From contig NZ_MAEI01000052.1 of assembly GCF_009933255.1 (NCBI RefSeq), forward strand, positions 76,802-140,801: 64,000 nucleotides of DNA, given 5' to 3'. A program made the position numbers and the translations under genes. The DNA is from Enterococcus diestrammenae (GTDB lineage: Bacteria; Bacillota; Bacilli; Lactobacillales; Enterococcaceae). Below the pieces are notes generated by a model. It saw only the letters and a list, made by a program, of their open reading frames with translations. It was not told where the DNA came from and ran no database searches. Numbering within the stretch: position 1 is the stretch's first letter; the number at the start of each line of letters is the position of its first letter. Positions 1 through 9,426 of this stretch are shown here, one piece after another.

Positions 1-1967
1 TAGTCACAAGTTTCTTGGTACCATTTTCCTGGAGCATAGGCTTTTCCTGTCAAATAGTCAAGCCAATCCCCAGCTGTTTCTGGTACATAAAATTGCACTT
101 GACCAGTTTGATTAAAGATTGGCGCAATCAGTAAGCCATCCCCTAGCATGTACTGGCGATCCAATTCATGCGTGGCAATATCTTCAGGGAAATCCAATAC
201 CATCGGCCGCATCATTGGCACACCACTAGCAGCTGTTTTTACCGACTGATTTTGCAAATAAGGCATCAAACGCAATTTCATTTTCGTAAAGAACCGAGTG
301 ACGGCCACCGCTTCCTCGCCATAAAGCCATGGCACTTTGTATTGCCAACTTCCATGGTAACGACTGTGAGAAGATAAGAGACCAAACTGCGTCCAACGCT
401 TGTAAAGATCTGGATCAGCGCCGGCTTCAAATCCTGAAATATCATGACTCCAATAACCAAAGCCACCAAGCCCAAAGGAAAGCCCTGCGCGCAAACTTTC
501 CGCCATAGATGGGTAATCACTAGTGCTATCTCCACCCCAGTGAACTGGAAATTTCTGCGATCCCACCGATGCTGAACGAGCGAAAACAACGGCATCTTGC
601 TGTCCTTTTTCTGCGACTAAGAGATCGAACACGACTTCATTGTACAAGTATGCGTAATAATTGTGCATTTTCTCAGGATCAGAACCATCAAAATAGACAG
701 CATCTGTGGGAATCCGCTCACCAAAATCGGTTTTAAAGCAATCAACGCCCATATCTAGTAAAGTTTTTAATTTTCCTTGATACCAAGCAACCGCATCAGG
801 ATTCGTGAAGTCAACAATCGCCATCCCCGCTTGCCACTTGTCCCACTGCCAAACGTCGCCATTCCCGCGTTTTAAGAAGTACCCTTGAGCCATACCTTCG
901 TCAAAAAGCGGTGACTTCTGACCAATGTAAGGATTGATCCAAACACAGATTTTTAGGCCTTTTTCTTTTAAGCGGCGTAACATATTGATGGGATCTGGGA
1001 AGGTACGTTCATCCCAAGTGAAGTTACACCATTCATATTCCCGCATCCAAAGACAGTCAAAATGAAAGACCTCTAAGGGAATATCCCGTTCCATCATGCC
1101 ATCTACGAATGAATTAACGGTTGCTTCATCATAATCTGTTAGAAAAGAAGTGCTTAACCATAATCCAAATGACCAAGCCGGTGGCAAAGCTGGTTTGCCA
1201 GTCAGATCTGTGTAATTTCCCAAAACAGCTTTCAAAGTATCTCCAGCAATGACATAGTATTCCAGCTCTTCGCCAGGCACTGAAAACTGAACACGAGATA
1301 CTTTTTCGCTACCAACTTCAAAACTTACCTTATCTGGCGAATTGACAAAAACACCATAACCTTGGTTGCTAAGATAAAATGGGATATTTTTATAAGCTTG
1401 CTCCGTTCCAGTCCCACCATCAGCATTCCAAATATCTACGCTTTGACCATTTTTTACAAAATTTGTAAAACGTTCCCCCAAGCCATAAATTTTCTCCCCT
1501 ACCCCTAAGGATAGTTGTTCGCTGATATGGGGATGTCCATCTGGGTCGACGACATATGCCTTACTGCGAGGGAAACTTTGCACAAGTAAGCGATCTTGAT
1601 AATAGAAACTCATGGTTAAATCTTCGCCTTTAGTAATCACCAAGGCAAGTTTTCCTGCTTGATAGCGATAGGTCGTCTCATCTTCAGAAATCGCTGGTTC
1701 CACAAGCCCTTTAGTGATTTCAAAATGGGGATTTTGTTTTTGTATTCCCTTGTAATTGTAGGTTTTTATCGCAATAACATCTTCGTGGGGAGTCGTAACT
1801 TCCATCGTCAGCAAGCCACCGTCTAAAGTGCCCCCTTTATGGGCAACATGGGAATAAGGCAGATATAAAATAAGTTTGTCTGCTTGTTGTTGTACATCGT
1901 ATACATGGACCGCATATTTTACTTCAAAGCCCTCTTTTAAAAGCCAACCACCGTCAGAATATTTCAA
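1..1967 (-). CDS. yicI: GH31 alpha-xylosidase, YicI type (3' end outside window)
   Basis: Cytoplasmic glycoside hydrolase that removes alpha-1,6-linked xylose, as from isoprimeverose or xyloglucan oligosaccharides. A TTG start at 1967 is preceded by AAAGGAGC at good spacing. The 655 residues inside the window follow E. coli YicI closely: an N-terminal KYSDGGWLL segment, the nucleophile region CFKTDFGERIPTD with Asp about residue 414, and acid/base HWGGD with Asp about residue 480. YicI has Asp416 and Asp482 in these motifs. YicI is about 770 residues, so roughly 115 C-terminal residues lie to the left of the window. It follows GH1 and GH42 in the same direction with a 92-bp gap, so it is probably the third gene of that operon. 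Alpha-glucosidase activity is possible, but the YicI-type motifs favour xylosidase. Confidence 0.88.
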   Translation of the reverse strand, partial: MKYSDGGWLLKEGFEVKYAVHVYDVQQQADKLILYLPYSHVAHKGGTLDGGLLTMEVTTPHEDVIAIKTYNYKGIQKQNPHFEITKGLVEPAISEDETTYRYQAGKLALVITKGEDLTMSFYYQDRLLVQSFPRSKAYVVDPDGHPHISEQLSLGVGEKIYGLGERFTNFVKNGQSVDIWNADGGTGTEQAYKNIPFYLSNQGYGVFVNSPDKVSFEVGSEKVSRVQFSVPGEELEYYVIAGDTLKAVLGNYTDLTGKPALPPAWSFGLWLSTSFLTDYDEATVNSFVDGMMERDIPLEVFHFDCLWMREYEWCNFTWDERTFPDPINMLRRLKEKGLKICVWINPYIGQKSPLFDEGMAQGYFLKRGNGDVWQWDKWQAGMAIVDFTNPDAVAWYQGKLKTLLDMGVDCFKTDFGERIPTDAVYFDGSDPEKMHNYYAYLYNEVVFDLLVAEKGQQDAVVFARSASVGSQKFPVHWGGDSTSDYPSMAESLRAGLSFGLGGFGYWSHDISGFEAGADPDLYKRWTQFGLLSSHSRYHGSWQYKVPWLYGEEAVAVTRFFTKMKLRLMPYLQNQSVKTAASGVPMMRPMVLDFPEDIATHELDRQYMLGDGLLIAPIFNQTGQVQFYVPETAGDWLDYLTGKAYAPGKWYQETCD

Positions 1968-2059
1968 TGGAACCTGCTCCTTTCAAAATCAGATTGATTA
2001 TTTTTTGTTTCATGGAACCCCTCGTCTAACGCTTCTTAGGAAAACTATTAAATTTGGAG

Positions 2060-4069
2060 TCATTCATGGTCTTGCTGCAAAATTATCACCGCAAAAGGCG
2101 CTAACTCCAAATCAGTTGGGCTATTTGTTTGAGTCAACAGTTCATAAGCATCAGGATATGGATTCATGATTTTTTGCGGATGTTCCCCAGTATTAATGAT
2201 AAAAGTAAAGGATTGATTTTCAGTGGTCCGAGTCATGATTTCCACTTCGCCAGCTGCTTTGGCTGCTAGTTGCGACCTTTTTAATACTTGGGTCATCAGA
2301 AAAGCCAGTCCTTGATCATCAAGATAAGTTCCCACATAAAAAGCGCAGCCTGTGCCATACTCATTGGCGGTCAAACAAGCCTGTCCTTGATAGAAGGTTT
2401 CATCCCCGTACCAAGCCAACGAATGGGCTGTCGTAGGGGTAATCAAATCACACAAGGTCCTTCCTTGACCGACAATACCTGTAGCAGAGTGTAAGGTGAC
2501 GGCTTGTGCTGCCGGTCGTGCGTCGATTTCATCAATGGTAAGTCCTAACAGCTCCCGCCACTGGCCAGGATAGCCACCAAGATGAATATTGTCTGTCTCA
2601 TCGACTAAGCCAGACATCACATTGGTCAAGAAAACCCCACCCGCTGCCGTATATGCCTTGATCTTTTCAGTCACCTCATCAGTGGTAATATACATTGACG
2701 GGGCCATCAACAATTTATAAGGGGAAAAATCATCCTGTTTGGACACAATTTCTACCGCAATGCCTTGTTGGTAAAGGGCTTGGTAATAGCGATAGACACT
2801 AGCAACATAGTCCAACTGGGTAGTCGGACCAATACAATTCTCCAACCCCCAATAACTCTCCCAATCAAAAATAAGGGCGACGTTTGGATGAATCTCACTT
2901 TCAATTAATGCTTGCGGTAACTGGGCTAGTTCCCCGCCTAATTGAGCTACTTCTTGAAATACCCGGGTTTGGGTGGAAACACTATGAGAAAGCAGTGCCC
3001 CATGAAACTTTTCTGCTCCGTTACGAGATTGCTTTAATTGGAAAAACTGGACAGTATTGGCCCCGTGTGCCAAGGCTTGGTAGCTGAGCATCCGCATCTC
3101 CCCTGGTTTCTTTAACGCATTGTAAGTCTGCCAGTTTTGTTGGTTAGGCGTCTGCTCCATTAGCATAAAGGGTTGATGCTTGAGCCCCCGCATTAAATCA
3201 TGGGAAAATGCAGTGAAACTAGCTGGCGTATCCAAACTAGGGTAGTTATCCCAAGCAATTACATCTAATTCCGGTGCCCATTTGAAATAATCCAAATCCT
3301 TTTGACTCCCCATGAAATTAGTAGTAATTGGACGTTTGCTATCGTATTTCCGAATAATGTCTCGTTCCATTTTGTAGTTTTCTAAGAGGCTATCTGATTG
3401 AAAGCGGCGGTAATCAAGAGCTGCACCGCCTAAAACCGGTTTTCCACTAGAAAAAATATCGCTGGTTCGCATCGGAGGATTAATCTCCTCCCAACTCCCA
3501 TAAGTATGGCCCCAAAAATGACTATTCCAAGCTTGATTCACCGCTTCCAGTGTGCCATAACGTTCTTTTAACCAAACACGGAAAGCTTTAGCACAATTTT
3601 CACAGTAACAAGTACCACCATATTCATTTGAGACATGCCAGTGAGTAATCAGCGAATTCGTGTGGTAACGTGCGACTAAGCGTTCCACCAAAGCTTTACT
3701 TTTTCTTTTAAAAATAGGGCTATTGGGACAGGCGTTGTGTCGCTTCCCATGGCGTTGCAAAATACCATTGATATCTGTGCGCATCACTTCAGGATACTTG
3801 TGAGCTAGCCACGGAGGTACAGCAGCCGTCGCCGTTGCTAAGACCACACAGATCTGATTGTGTTCTAAATGCGCCATGATGCGATCCAATTGCTCAAAGT
3901 CGTATTCACCCTCTGCTGGTTCCAATAACGGCCATGAAAAAACATTGATGGTGGCACTATTCACCTGGGCTTGGGAGAGCTTGTCGAAATCATCTTGCCA
4001 AGTGCTTTCTTCCCATTGCTCAGGGTTGTAATCGCCCCCGAATAAAATTCCCGAAGAATAATCCGTCAT
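2060..4069 (-). CDS. GH42 beta-galactosidase
   Basis: Retaining beta-galactosidase of family GH42, cytoplasmic (no signal peptide). The N-terminus GGDYNPEQW is typical of the family. The acid/base Glu is in HWHVSNEYGG (about residue 149) and the nucleophile Glu in FMLMEQTPN (about 305). Four cysteines (about 114, 154, 156, 159) match the zinc cluster of A4-type GH42 enzymes. Two ATG codons stand in tandem at 4072 and 4069; the second has better spacing from GGAGG and is chosen here. The start overlaps the stop codon of the GH1 gene, which indicates translational coupling. With the xylosidase downstream it could strip Gal-beta-1,2-Xyl side chains, but lactose-like or galactan oligosaccharides are equally possible. 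Confidence 0.9.
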   Translation of the reverse strand: MTDYSSGILFGGDYNPEQWEESTWQDDFDKLSQAQVNSATINVFSWPLLEPAEGEYDFEQLDRIMAHLEHNQICVVLATATAAVPPWLAHKYPEVMRTDINGILQRHGKRHNACPNSPIFKRKSKALVERLVARYHTNSLITHWHVSNEYGGTCYCENCAKAFRVWLKERYGTLEAVNQAWNSHFWGHTYGSWEEINPPMRTSDIFSSGKPVLGGAALDYRRFQSDSLLENYKMERDIIRKYDSKRPITTNFMGSQKDLDYFKWAPELDVIAWDNYPSLDTPASFTAFSHDLMRGLKHQPFMLMEQTPNQQNWQTYNALKKPGEMRMLSYQALAHGANTVQFFQLKQSRNGAEKFHGALLSHSVSTQTRVFQEVAQLGGELAQLPQALIESEIHPNVALIFDWESYWGLENCIGPTTQLDYVASVYRYYQALYQQGIAVEIVSKQDDFSPYKLLMAPSMYITTDEVTEKIKAYTAAGGVFLTNVMSGLVDETDNIHLGGYPGQWRELLGLTIDEIDARPAAQAVTLHSATGIVGQGRTLCDLITPTTAHSLAWYGDETFYQGQACLTANEYGTGCAFYVGTYLDDQGLAFLMTQVLKRSQLAAKAAGEVEIMTRTTENQSFTFIINTGEHPQKIMNPYPDAYELLTQTNSPTDLELAPFAVIILQQDHE

Positions 4070-5523
4070 CATTTCTCCTCCGTCAATTGCTGTCCGTTTT
4101 TAGCAATCAAATCACGATACCAAAAATAGCTTTTTTTCGGAATTCGTTTCAATTCCCGGACATCTTCATCTGTCCGATCAACATAAACAAAGCCATAGCG
4201 TTTTTCATATCCGTTCAACCAGCTCAACAAATCGGTAAAGGACCAAGCACAATAACCAATTACAGGCACACCACAAGCAATCGCATTGGCTAATTCCAAC
4301 AGATGCTCTCTGTAAAAAGTAATCCGATAATCATCGTCAATTTCGTCAGTTGAGGTCAAAGTATCAAAAGCACCAAGACCATTTTCAGTAATAAAAATTG
4401 GCAGTTGGTATTTCTCATAGACGTTTCGCAAGGCAATCTGCAGCCCAACTGGATCAATTTCCCAGCCCCAATCTGTTTTTGCTAAATAGGGATTGCTGAC
4501 AGACTGAAACAATAGGTGCTCCGGCGTTTCTTTTTGACCATCGGCAGCCATTAAATACGGGTCGGTCATCTCAAGATTTTTCTCATTCATAACAGTTGCC
4601 GATGGCCGGCGCACGGTTCCACCATGGTAATAATTAATTCCGAGAAAGTCCGGTTTCGCAGCTTTTAACGTTGCCGTATCGGCAGCCGTCACTTCAAAAT
4701 CCAAGTCCAATTGCTTCAAAACATTCATAATCCGTTGGGGATAGGTGCCACGACAATAAACTTCCAACCACCAGTCATTGTTGAATAAATTTGCATCCAT
4801 GGCCGCCACCACATCTTGGGGATGGCAAGTTTCGGGTACCACTTCCCCATAGCCAAAACTAGGACCAATCAAAGCGTCTGGCAGCAAGCGATGACACAGG
4901 GAAATCACTTCGGCATTGGCTAAATTGACAAGATGATTGGCTTGATACATCCGCTTCATATCAGAGACATTAGGAGGATGAGAAGCCCAACGGTAGCCCA
5001 ATGAAGTGAAGACATTTTGCTCGTTAAAGGTGACCCAATAGCGCACTCGATCACCAAATTCTTTAAACACAACCTCAGCGTATTTCAGAAATGCTTGAAT
5101 CGTCTCCCGTGATTCCCAGCCACCATATTCATCTTGAAGAGCTTGCGGTAAATCCCAGTGATAGAGAGTGACAACCGGCTCAATCCCGTTTGCGATAAGC
5201 TCATCAATCAGCGCCCCATAAAAGTCTAATCCTTCTTGATTGACTTCTCCATTTGGTAAAACGCGACTCCACGCCAAACTGAAGCGATAGGTTTTCAAAT
5301 TCATTTTTGCCATTAATTGAATATCTTCTCGAAAGCGATGATAGTGGTCCACTGCCACCTTACCATCTGTGCCGTTTTTGGTCTTACCGGGCAGTTGCGA
5401 AAAATTATCCCAAATTGAAGGTGCCTTTCCCCCTTCAGCACTCGCTCCCTCTACTTGATAAGCAGCTGAAGCCGCCCCCCACAGGAATCCTTCTGGAAAT
5501 TGAATAGCGTTTTCAGTGTTCAT
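4069..5523 (-). CDS. GH1 6-phospho-beta-glycosidase
   Basis: Family GH1 (beta/alpha)8 hydrolase of 484 residues. The acid/base Glu168 lies in TFNEQN and the nucleophile Glu380 in ITENGLG. Near the C-terminus, SWLNGYEKRYG (Ser434, Trp435, Lys441, Tyr443) has the spacing of the phosphate-binding Ser/Lys/Tyr of LacG-type enzymes. Non-phospho beta-glucosidases carry Glu in place of that Ser. The enzyme therefore probably acts on PTS-imported 6-phospho disaccharides, and Trp435 recalls phospho-beta-galactosidases. It is the first gene of the operon, with ribosome site CGGAGA before the ATG. The substrate (cellobiose-6-P, lactose-6-P or other) cannot be decided by eye. Confidence 0.9.
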   Translation of the reverse strand: MNTENAIQFPEGFLWGAASAAYQVEGASAEGGKAPSIWDNFSQLPGKTKNGTDGKVAVDHYHRFREDIQLMAKMNLKTYRFSLAWSRVLPNGEVNQEGLDFYGALIDELIANGIEPVVTLYHWDLPQALQDEYGGWESRETIQAFLKYAEVVFKEFGDRVRYWVTFNEQNVFTSLGYRWASHPPNVSDMKRMYQANHLVNLANAEVISLCHRLLPDALIGPSFGYGEVVPETCHPQDVVAAMDANLFNNDWWLEVYCRGTYPQRIMNVLKQLDLDFEVTAADTATLKAAKPDFLGINYYHGGTVRRPSATVMNEKNLEMTDPYLMAADGQKETPEHLLFQSVSNPYLAKTDWGWEIDPVGLQIALRNVYEKYQLPIFITENGLGAFDTLTSTDEIDDDYRITFYREHLLELANAIACGVPVIGYCAWSFTDLLSWLNGYEKRYGFVYVDRTDEDVRELKRIPKKSYFWYRDLIAKNGQQLTEEK

Positions 5524-5577
5524 AGTATTCTCCGTTTCTAATCATTCTCACCCTAACCATAGCATCTGTTTTCGGAT

Positions 5578-5599
5578 TTGTAATTACGGATATTTACAA
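5578..5599 (-). promoter_or_regulatory. Candidate operator and promoter of the GH1-GH42-GH31 operon
   Basis: An interrupted palindrome with arms TTGTAA and TTACAA overlaps a possible -35 (TTACAA). That -35 is followed after 16 bases by TATGGT, about 30 bases upstream of the GH1 start codon. A related half-site, TTGTAATCA on the minus strand at 6475-6483, lies in the AraC/PTS control region, so both may be bound by the AraC-type regulator. This is inference from repeated sequence only. Confidence 0.4.
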
Positions 5600-5623
5600 G
5601 AAAATACTACAAATTGAATGTGA

Positions 5624-6433
5624 TTAATGATACAGATTTCGAAACTTGCCCGGAGTCACATATTCGCTTTGCTTAAAGGTGGAAATAAAATAGCTGTTGG
5701 TATTAAAGCCCACCATTTCACCAATTTCTTCCACCGAATATTCTGGATGATTCAGCAATAGTTCTTTCGCCTTTAAGATGCGATGGTTAGTCAATAATTG
5801 GTGGGGTGAATTTCCTTGAATTTTCCTGAACACTTCGAGAATATACTGAACACTGTAATTGGTCACCTGTGTGAAATCTTCATTGCTTAACTCTTTCATA
5901 TAGTCAGTTTCAATTAGTGACAAGATGGGCTGAATGATTCGTTCATTAAGCTCCTGATTCTTAGGATTGTGAGTTTGATATTTCTTAATCTTTAATAAAA
6001 AGCCATAAACCAATAGTGAAGATTGGTAGTTATCCACCAATGGTTTTTGAAACTCCTGGCGATTTAGTTCGACAAAGCGTAACAAATCCTGATCTGGTGT
6101 ATCAATATAGCGATATTGCTGAATTCCCAGCACCATCGTCATTTCTTTAATCAATGAACCCCCAAAAGTAAAATAAGACGTTTTCCATGAAGTAGAACTC
6201 GGATCTTTTTCATAGCGGTGAGGAACTTCTTGATTTATCAAGATTCCCTGCCCTTTTTCTAGAATAATTTTACGATCTTTCAATTCGACAATGCCGCGGC
6301 CTTCATGAGTCTGTAACCAGTGGACATACGGATAGCCTTTTGGTCGATTGATCGCCTCTTGGTCCCAATCGTAGCCAATACTATCAATATAGATTGGCAG
6401 TGAACGATCCTTATTTTTAAAACTATAGCGCAT
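5624..6433 (-). CDS. AraC-family transcriptional regulator
   Basis: A 269-residue regulator. The N-terminal half resembles the cupin-like sugar-sensing domain of AraC proteins (HRYEKD segment around residues 90-95). The C-terminal 100 residues form the double helix-turn-helix, with LKAKELLL and the final signature EEIGEMVGFN...YFISTFKQ..TPGKFR. The ribosome site GAAGGTGA precedes the ATG. It sits between the leftward glycosidase operon and the divergent PTS IIC gene, so it very probably activates one or both in response to the imported sugar. Confidence 0.9.
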   Translation of the reverse strand: MRYSFKNKDRSLPIYIDSIGYDWDQEAINRPKGYPYVHWLQTHEGRGIVELKDRKIILEKGQGILINQEVPHRYEKDPSSTSWKTSYFTFGGSLIKEMTMVLGIQQYRYIDTPDQDLLRFVELNRQEFQKPLVDNYQSSLLVYGFLLKIKKYQTHNPKNQELNERIIQPILSLIETDYMKELSNEDFTQVTNYSVQYILEVFRKIQGNSPHQLLTNHRILKAKELLLNHPEYSVEEIGEMVGFNTNSYFISTFKQSEYVTPGKFRNLYH

Positions 6434-6535
6434 AATATCACCTTCAAATTCTGGTATTTAGTTAGAAATATCTTTGATTACAATACCATCGAATTTTGAT
6501 ATTGTGAATACACAAATCGAAAGGTGGAAATAAAG
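6434..6535. promoter_or_regulatory. Divergent control region between araC-type gene and PTS IIC
   Basis: About 100 AT-rich bases separate the two divergent genes. They contain the half-site TGATTACAA (6475-6483), the reverse complement of which resembles the palindrome at 5578. They also contain an AATATC...GATATT inverted pair spanning about 6468-6503. No strong consensus promoter stands out. Confidence 0.4.
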
Positions 6536-7780
6536 TTGAAAACGTTGTCCAATTGGTTTATGAACAAATTTAGTCCTGCATTAGCTAAAATTAGTAACAT
6601 GAAATACTTGGTAGCCCTACGAGACGGTATGATTATCACTGTACCATTTACGGTTTTCGGTAGTATCTTTATGATTATTGGGAATCTACCAATTAATGGT
6701 TGGTACGATACTATAGCCCCAATTCAAGGAATTCTACAGGCACCTGTTAACGTAACCTTTGGCATTTTGGCACTCATCGTAGCCATCGGTATGAGCTATC
6801 AATCAGCCAAAGCCAATAAAATCGACCCCTTAACTGGAACCGCTGTCGGAGCGATTGCCTTCTTGCTCTGTATGTTAAATAAAGATTTCGCGATTGATCC
6901 TTCTACTTTAGGTTCTGGAGGTATGTTTACTGCTATTATTGTTGCTATCATCTCAAGTGAAATTATGCGCTTTTTCATCAAACGTAACATCGTCATCAAA
7001 ATGCCTGAATCGGTGCCACCAGCTGTTGCGAATTCCTTCGCTTCCTTGATTCCCGGATCAGCAGCCCTTTTGTTCTTCTGGTTAATCCGTGTGGTTCTCA
7101 ACATTCAAATCAATGATGTCATCCAAGCCATCTTCTCCCCACTTGTCTTTGGCTTGAATAGCTTCTGGGGTATGGAATTCATGCTCTTCTTGACTTTAAT
7201 GCTCTGGACGCTTGGTATTCACGGAAACAATATTCTTGGTGCCGTTGCTTCCCCTGTTTACCTACAATTCTTAACTAGTAACATTAACGATGTCGCAGCT
7301 GGGAAAACACCGACTCATATCACTGCTGATGGTTTCTTAAACTTCGGGATGAATATCGGTGGGACCGGCGCCATTTTAGGGTTAGTCATCTGTATGGTCT
7401 TTGCCAAAAGTAAACAATATAAACAATTAGGTCGGTTAGGTTTGGTGCCAGCCGTTTTCCAAATCAGTGAACCAATCATGTTTGGTTTCCCAGTAGTCTT
7501 AAATCCAACCTTGATGATTCCTTTTATTGCTGTCCCAATGATTTTACAAGGAATTACTTATTTCCTTATGAAAGCTGGTTTGATTGGCATGGTGGTAGCT
7601 CAAGTACCATGGACCACACCAACCCTGATTAATGGTTTCTTAATTACCGGTGGTGACTGGCGAGCACCAGTTTGGCAACTTATCCAATTAGTGATTTCCA
7701 TCGTCGCATACTGGCCATTCTTTAAAATTTGTGACCATCAAGCGTTAGAAGCCGAAAGACAAAGTGAATTAGCTGAATAA
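6536..7780 (+). CDS. PTS system IIC component, lactose/cellobiose family
   Basis: Membrane permease of the phosphotransferase system, 414 residues with about eight to ten hydrophobic segments. It carries the family motif ISEPIMFGFPVVLNP near residue 310. A TTG start at 6536 with AAGGTGG eight bases upstream is preferred; a GTG at 6524 in the same frame has no clear ribosome site. No IIA or IIB gene is nearby, so it must borrow these components from elsewhere. Its divergent placement from AraC and the phospho-GH1 enzyme suggests it imports and phosphorylates the disaccharide cleaved by that enzyme. Confidence 0.9.
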   Translation: MKTLSNWFMNKFSPALAKISNMKYLVALRDGMIITVPFTVFGSIFMIIGNLPINGWYDTIAPIQGILQAPVNVTFGILALIVAIGMSYQSAKANKIDPLTGTAVGAIAFLLCMLNKDFAIDPSTLGSGGMFTAIIVAIISSEIMRFFIKRNIVIKMPESVPPAVANSFASLIPGSAALLFFWLIRVVLNIQINDVIQAIFSPLVFGLNSFWGMEFMLFLTLMLWTLGIHGNNILGAVASPVYLQFLTSNINDVAAGKTPTHITADGFLNFGMNIGGTGAILGLVICMVFAKSKQYKQLGRLGLVPAVFQISEPIMFGFPVVLNPTLMIPFIAVPMILQGITYFLMKAGLIGMVVAQVPWTTPTLINGFLITGGDWRAPVWQLIQLVISIVAYWPFFKICDHQALEAERQSELAE

Positions 7781-7823
7781 GCTAATTCAAAAATTATCCA
7801 ATAGCTAGTCTTCATAAAAAAAG

Positions 7824-7876
7824 AATCACACCTATTTCTCTGATTAATAACCAGTGAAGTAGGTGTGATTTTTATT
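7824..7876. terminator. Bidirectional terminator between PTS IIC and clcF
   Basis: A 15-bp near-perfect stem (arms 7824-7838 and 7856-7870, AATCACACCTA and its complement) is flanked by A-rich sequence on the left and a T-rich run on the right. It can serve both converging genes. Confidence 0.85.
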
Positions 7877-7919
7877 CTCAGCGGATTGCTCTGATAACCC
7901 CTATATCTGTCGCTTCATG

Positions 7920-9194
7920 CTAATTTTTCTTTTCTTTGATTTCACTCAGCCGATACCCCACATGGTCTTGCAAGAAGACGTGTTTAGGAACGCTGACTGT
8001 TTGTGACCCATAAATGCCATGATGACCAGTCACGCTATAGCTGATAAATGAAGCGATGGCATAATAAGGCAAGGCTTGGACGCCAAACAAATCGATGCCC
8101 AACATAATCGTAGTAATCGGCGCATTGGCGGCACAACCGAAGACTGAAATCAGTCCCAAAGCCGCTAAGAAAGACGGCGAGATCCCTAGCCACGTACCAA
8201 TACTACTGCCCAAACTGGAGCCGATATCAAACAAAGGTGTCACTTCTCCCCCTTGAAAGCCTGCGCCCAAGGTCAACCCTGTATACAGCAACTTTAATAC
8301 CGGATCTAAAAAGGTTGATTTTCCCAGGAAAGCCTCATCCATGATGTTCAAACTCAGGCCTTCATACTTTTGACCAGCAAACAGCAGGATCAAAGCAACA
8401 AAAATTGCGGCGCTGACAAACCCGCGAACTAAATAATTACTGATTTTGGCTTGATAAAATTGCTTCAATGCGGAAACCACAAAGGAGAATAAAAAGCCAA
8501 AGATTCCAAACAAAACCGCTGCAAGGCATACCACGACGATGACCTTAACGCTGACTGTCGGCATGTCCACAATCTGGTGCAAATCATGAGTCGTTCCTAA
8601 ACTTTTCGCAATAAAATTGGAAAAATAAGCGGCGAAAAAACAGTAAATCAAAGAAGAGCGCTCCATTTTTCCAATATAGACGATTTCCATCCCAAAAAAG
8701 GCGCCAGCTAAAGGTGTGCCAAAAATCGACGCAAAGCCAGCACTAACTCCTGCGTGAATCAATTTCTTACGCAGGTCAAAAGGCAAACCCACACGTTTTC
8801 CTGCTTGATTGGCTAGCACCCCACCGATTTGGACTGCCGAACCTTCACGACCAGCCGAACCACCAAATAAATGCGTCAATATGGTAAAGATAAAGGTGAA
8901 AATCCCCATACGAAAAGGGACATGAATTTCTTTTTGGGTACTCTCGATAATCAAGTTATTGCCTTTTTGCGAGCCTTGCCCAAAATTTTGATAGACAAAA
9001 GCTGTCAGTACCCCGATCAAAGGCAACATTAATAATAAGTAGTTGTGATTCTCACGAAAGTCGGTCGCTGTATGTAGCGCTAAAAGTAACAGATGGGAAA
9101 CCACCCCCATCAAGGTCGCCACAAGAACGACTAATCCCCAGAGGATCACTTGATCTTTGATTTGTTTTTTTTCAATCCCACTTAAATTCATCAT
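7920..9194 (-). CDS. CLC-F type fluoride/proton antiporter
   Basis: Integral membrane protein of 424 residues in the CLC family. Ordinary chloride-type CLCs have GSGIP in region I; here that stretch reads GNNLI (residues 78-82). Region II is GREGS, with the gating Glu117, instead of GREGP. Both substitutions are the known signature of the CLC-F subfamily, which exports fluoride in exchange for protons. The upstream fluoride-riboswitch-like leader supports the call independently. Start ATGATG follows GAGAGGA. I expect a dimeric inner-membrane exporter giving fluoride resistance. Some databases would label it simply as a voltage-gated chloride channel (EriC). Confidence 0.9.
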   Translation of the reverse strand: MMNLSGIEKKQIKDQVILWGLVVLVATLMGVVSHLLLLALHTATDFRENHNYLLLMLPLIGVLTAFVYQNFGQGSQKGNNLIIESTQKEIHVPFRMGIFTFIFTILTHLFGGSAGREGSAVQIGGVLANQAGKRVGLPFDLRKKLIHAGVSAGFASIFGTPLAGAFFGMEIVYIGKMERSSLIYCFFAAYFSNFIAKSLGTTHDLHQIVDMPTVSVKVIVVVCLAAVLFGIFGFLFSFVVSALKQFYQAKISNYLVRGFVSAAIFVALILLFAGQKYEGLSLNIMDEAFLGKSTFLDPVLKLLYTGLTLGAGFQGGEVTPLFDIGSSLGSSIGTWLGISPSFLAALGLISVFGCAANAPITTIMLGIDLFGVQALPYYAIASFISYSVTGHHGIYGSQTVSVPKHVFLQDHVGYRLSEIKEKKN

Positions 9195-9426
9195 TTTTTC
9201 CTCTCTAATGCGTGAATGAGTCTCGCTTTTTCCAATTAGATAGCCCCAGCAAACCCGTTTCGTTTCCGAAAATTAAGATGTAAGCAACCATCTGTCCTTT
9301 ATCAAGGATTGCTTTCGCCTAAAATCACAGCGGCCAGGCAGACTTTACCTCTTGGCGTCAGTCAAACCCACTATCGTAACTAAGCTAGTCCGTAAAATCA
9401 GATATTTTTACAATACCTTAGTCAAT

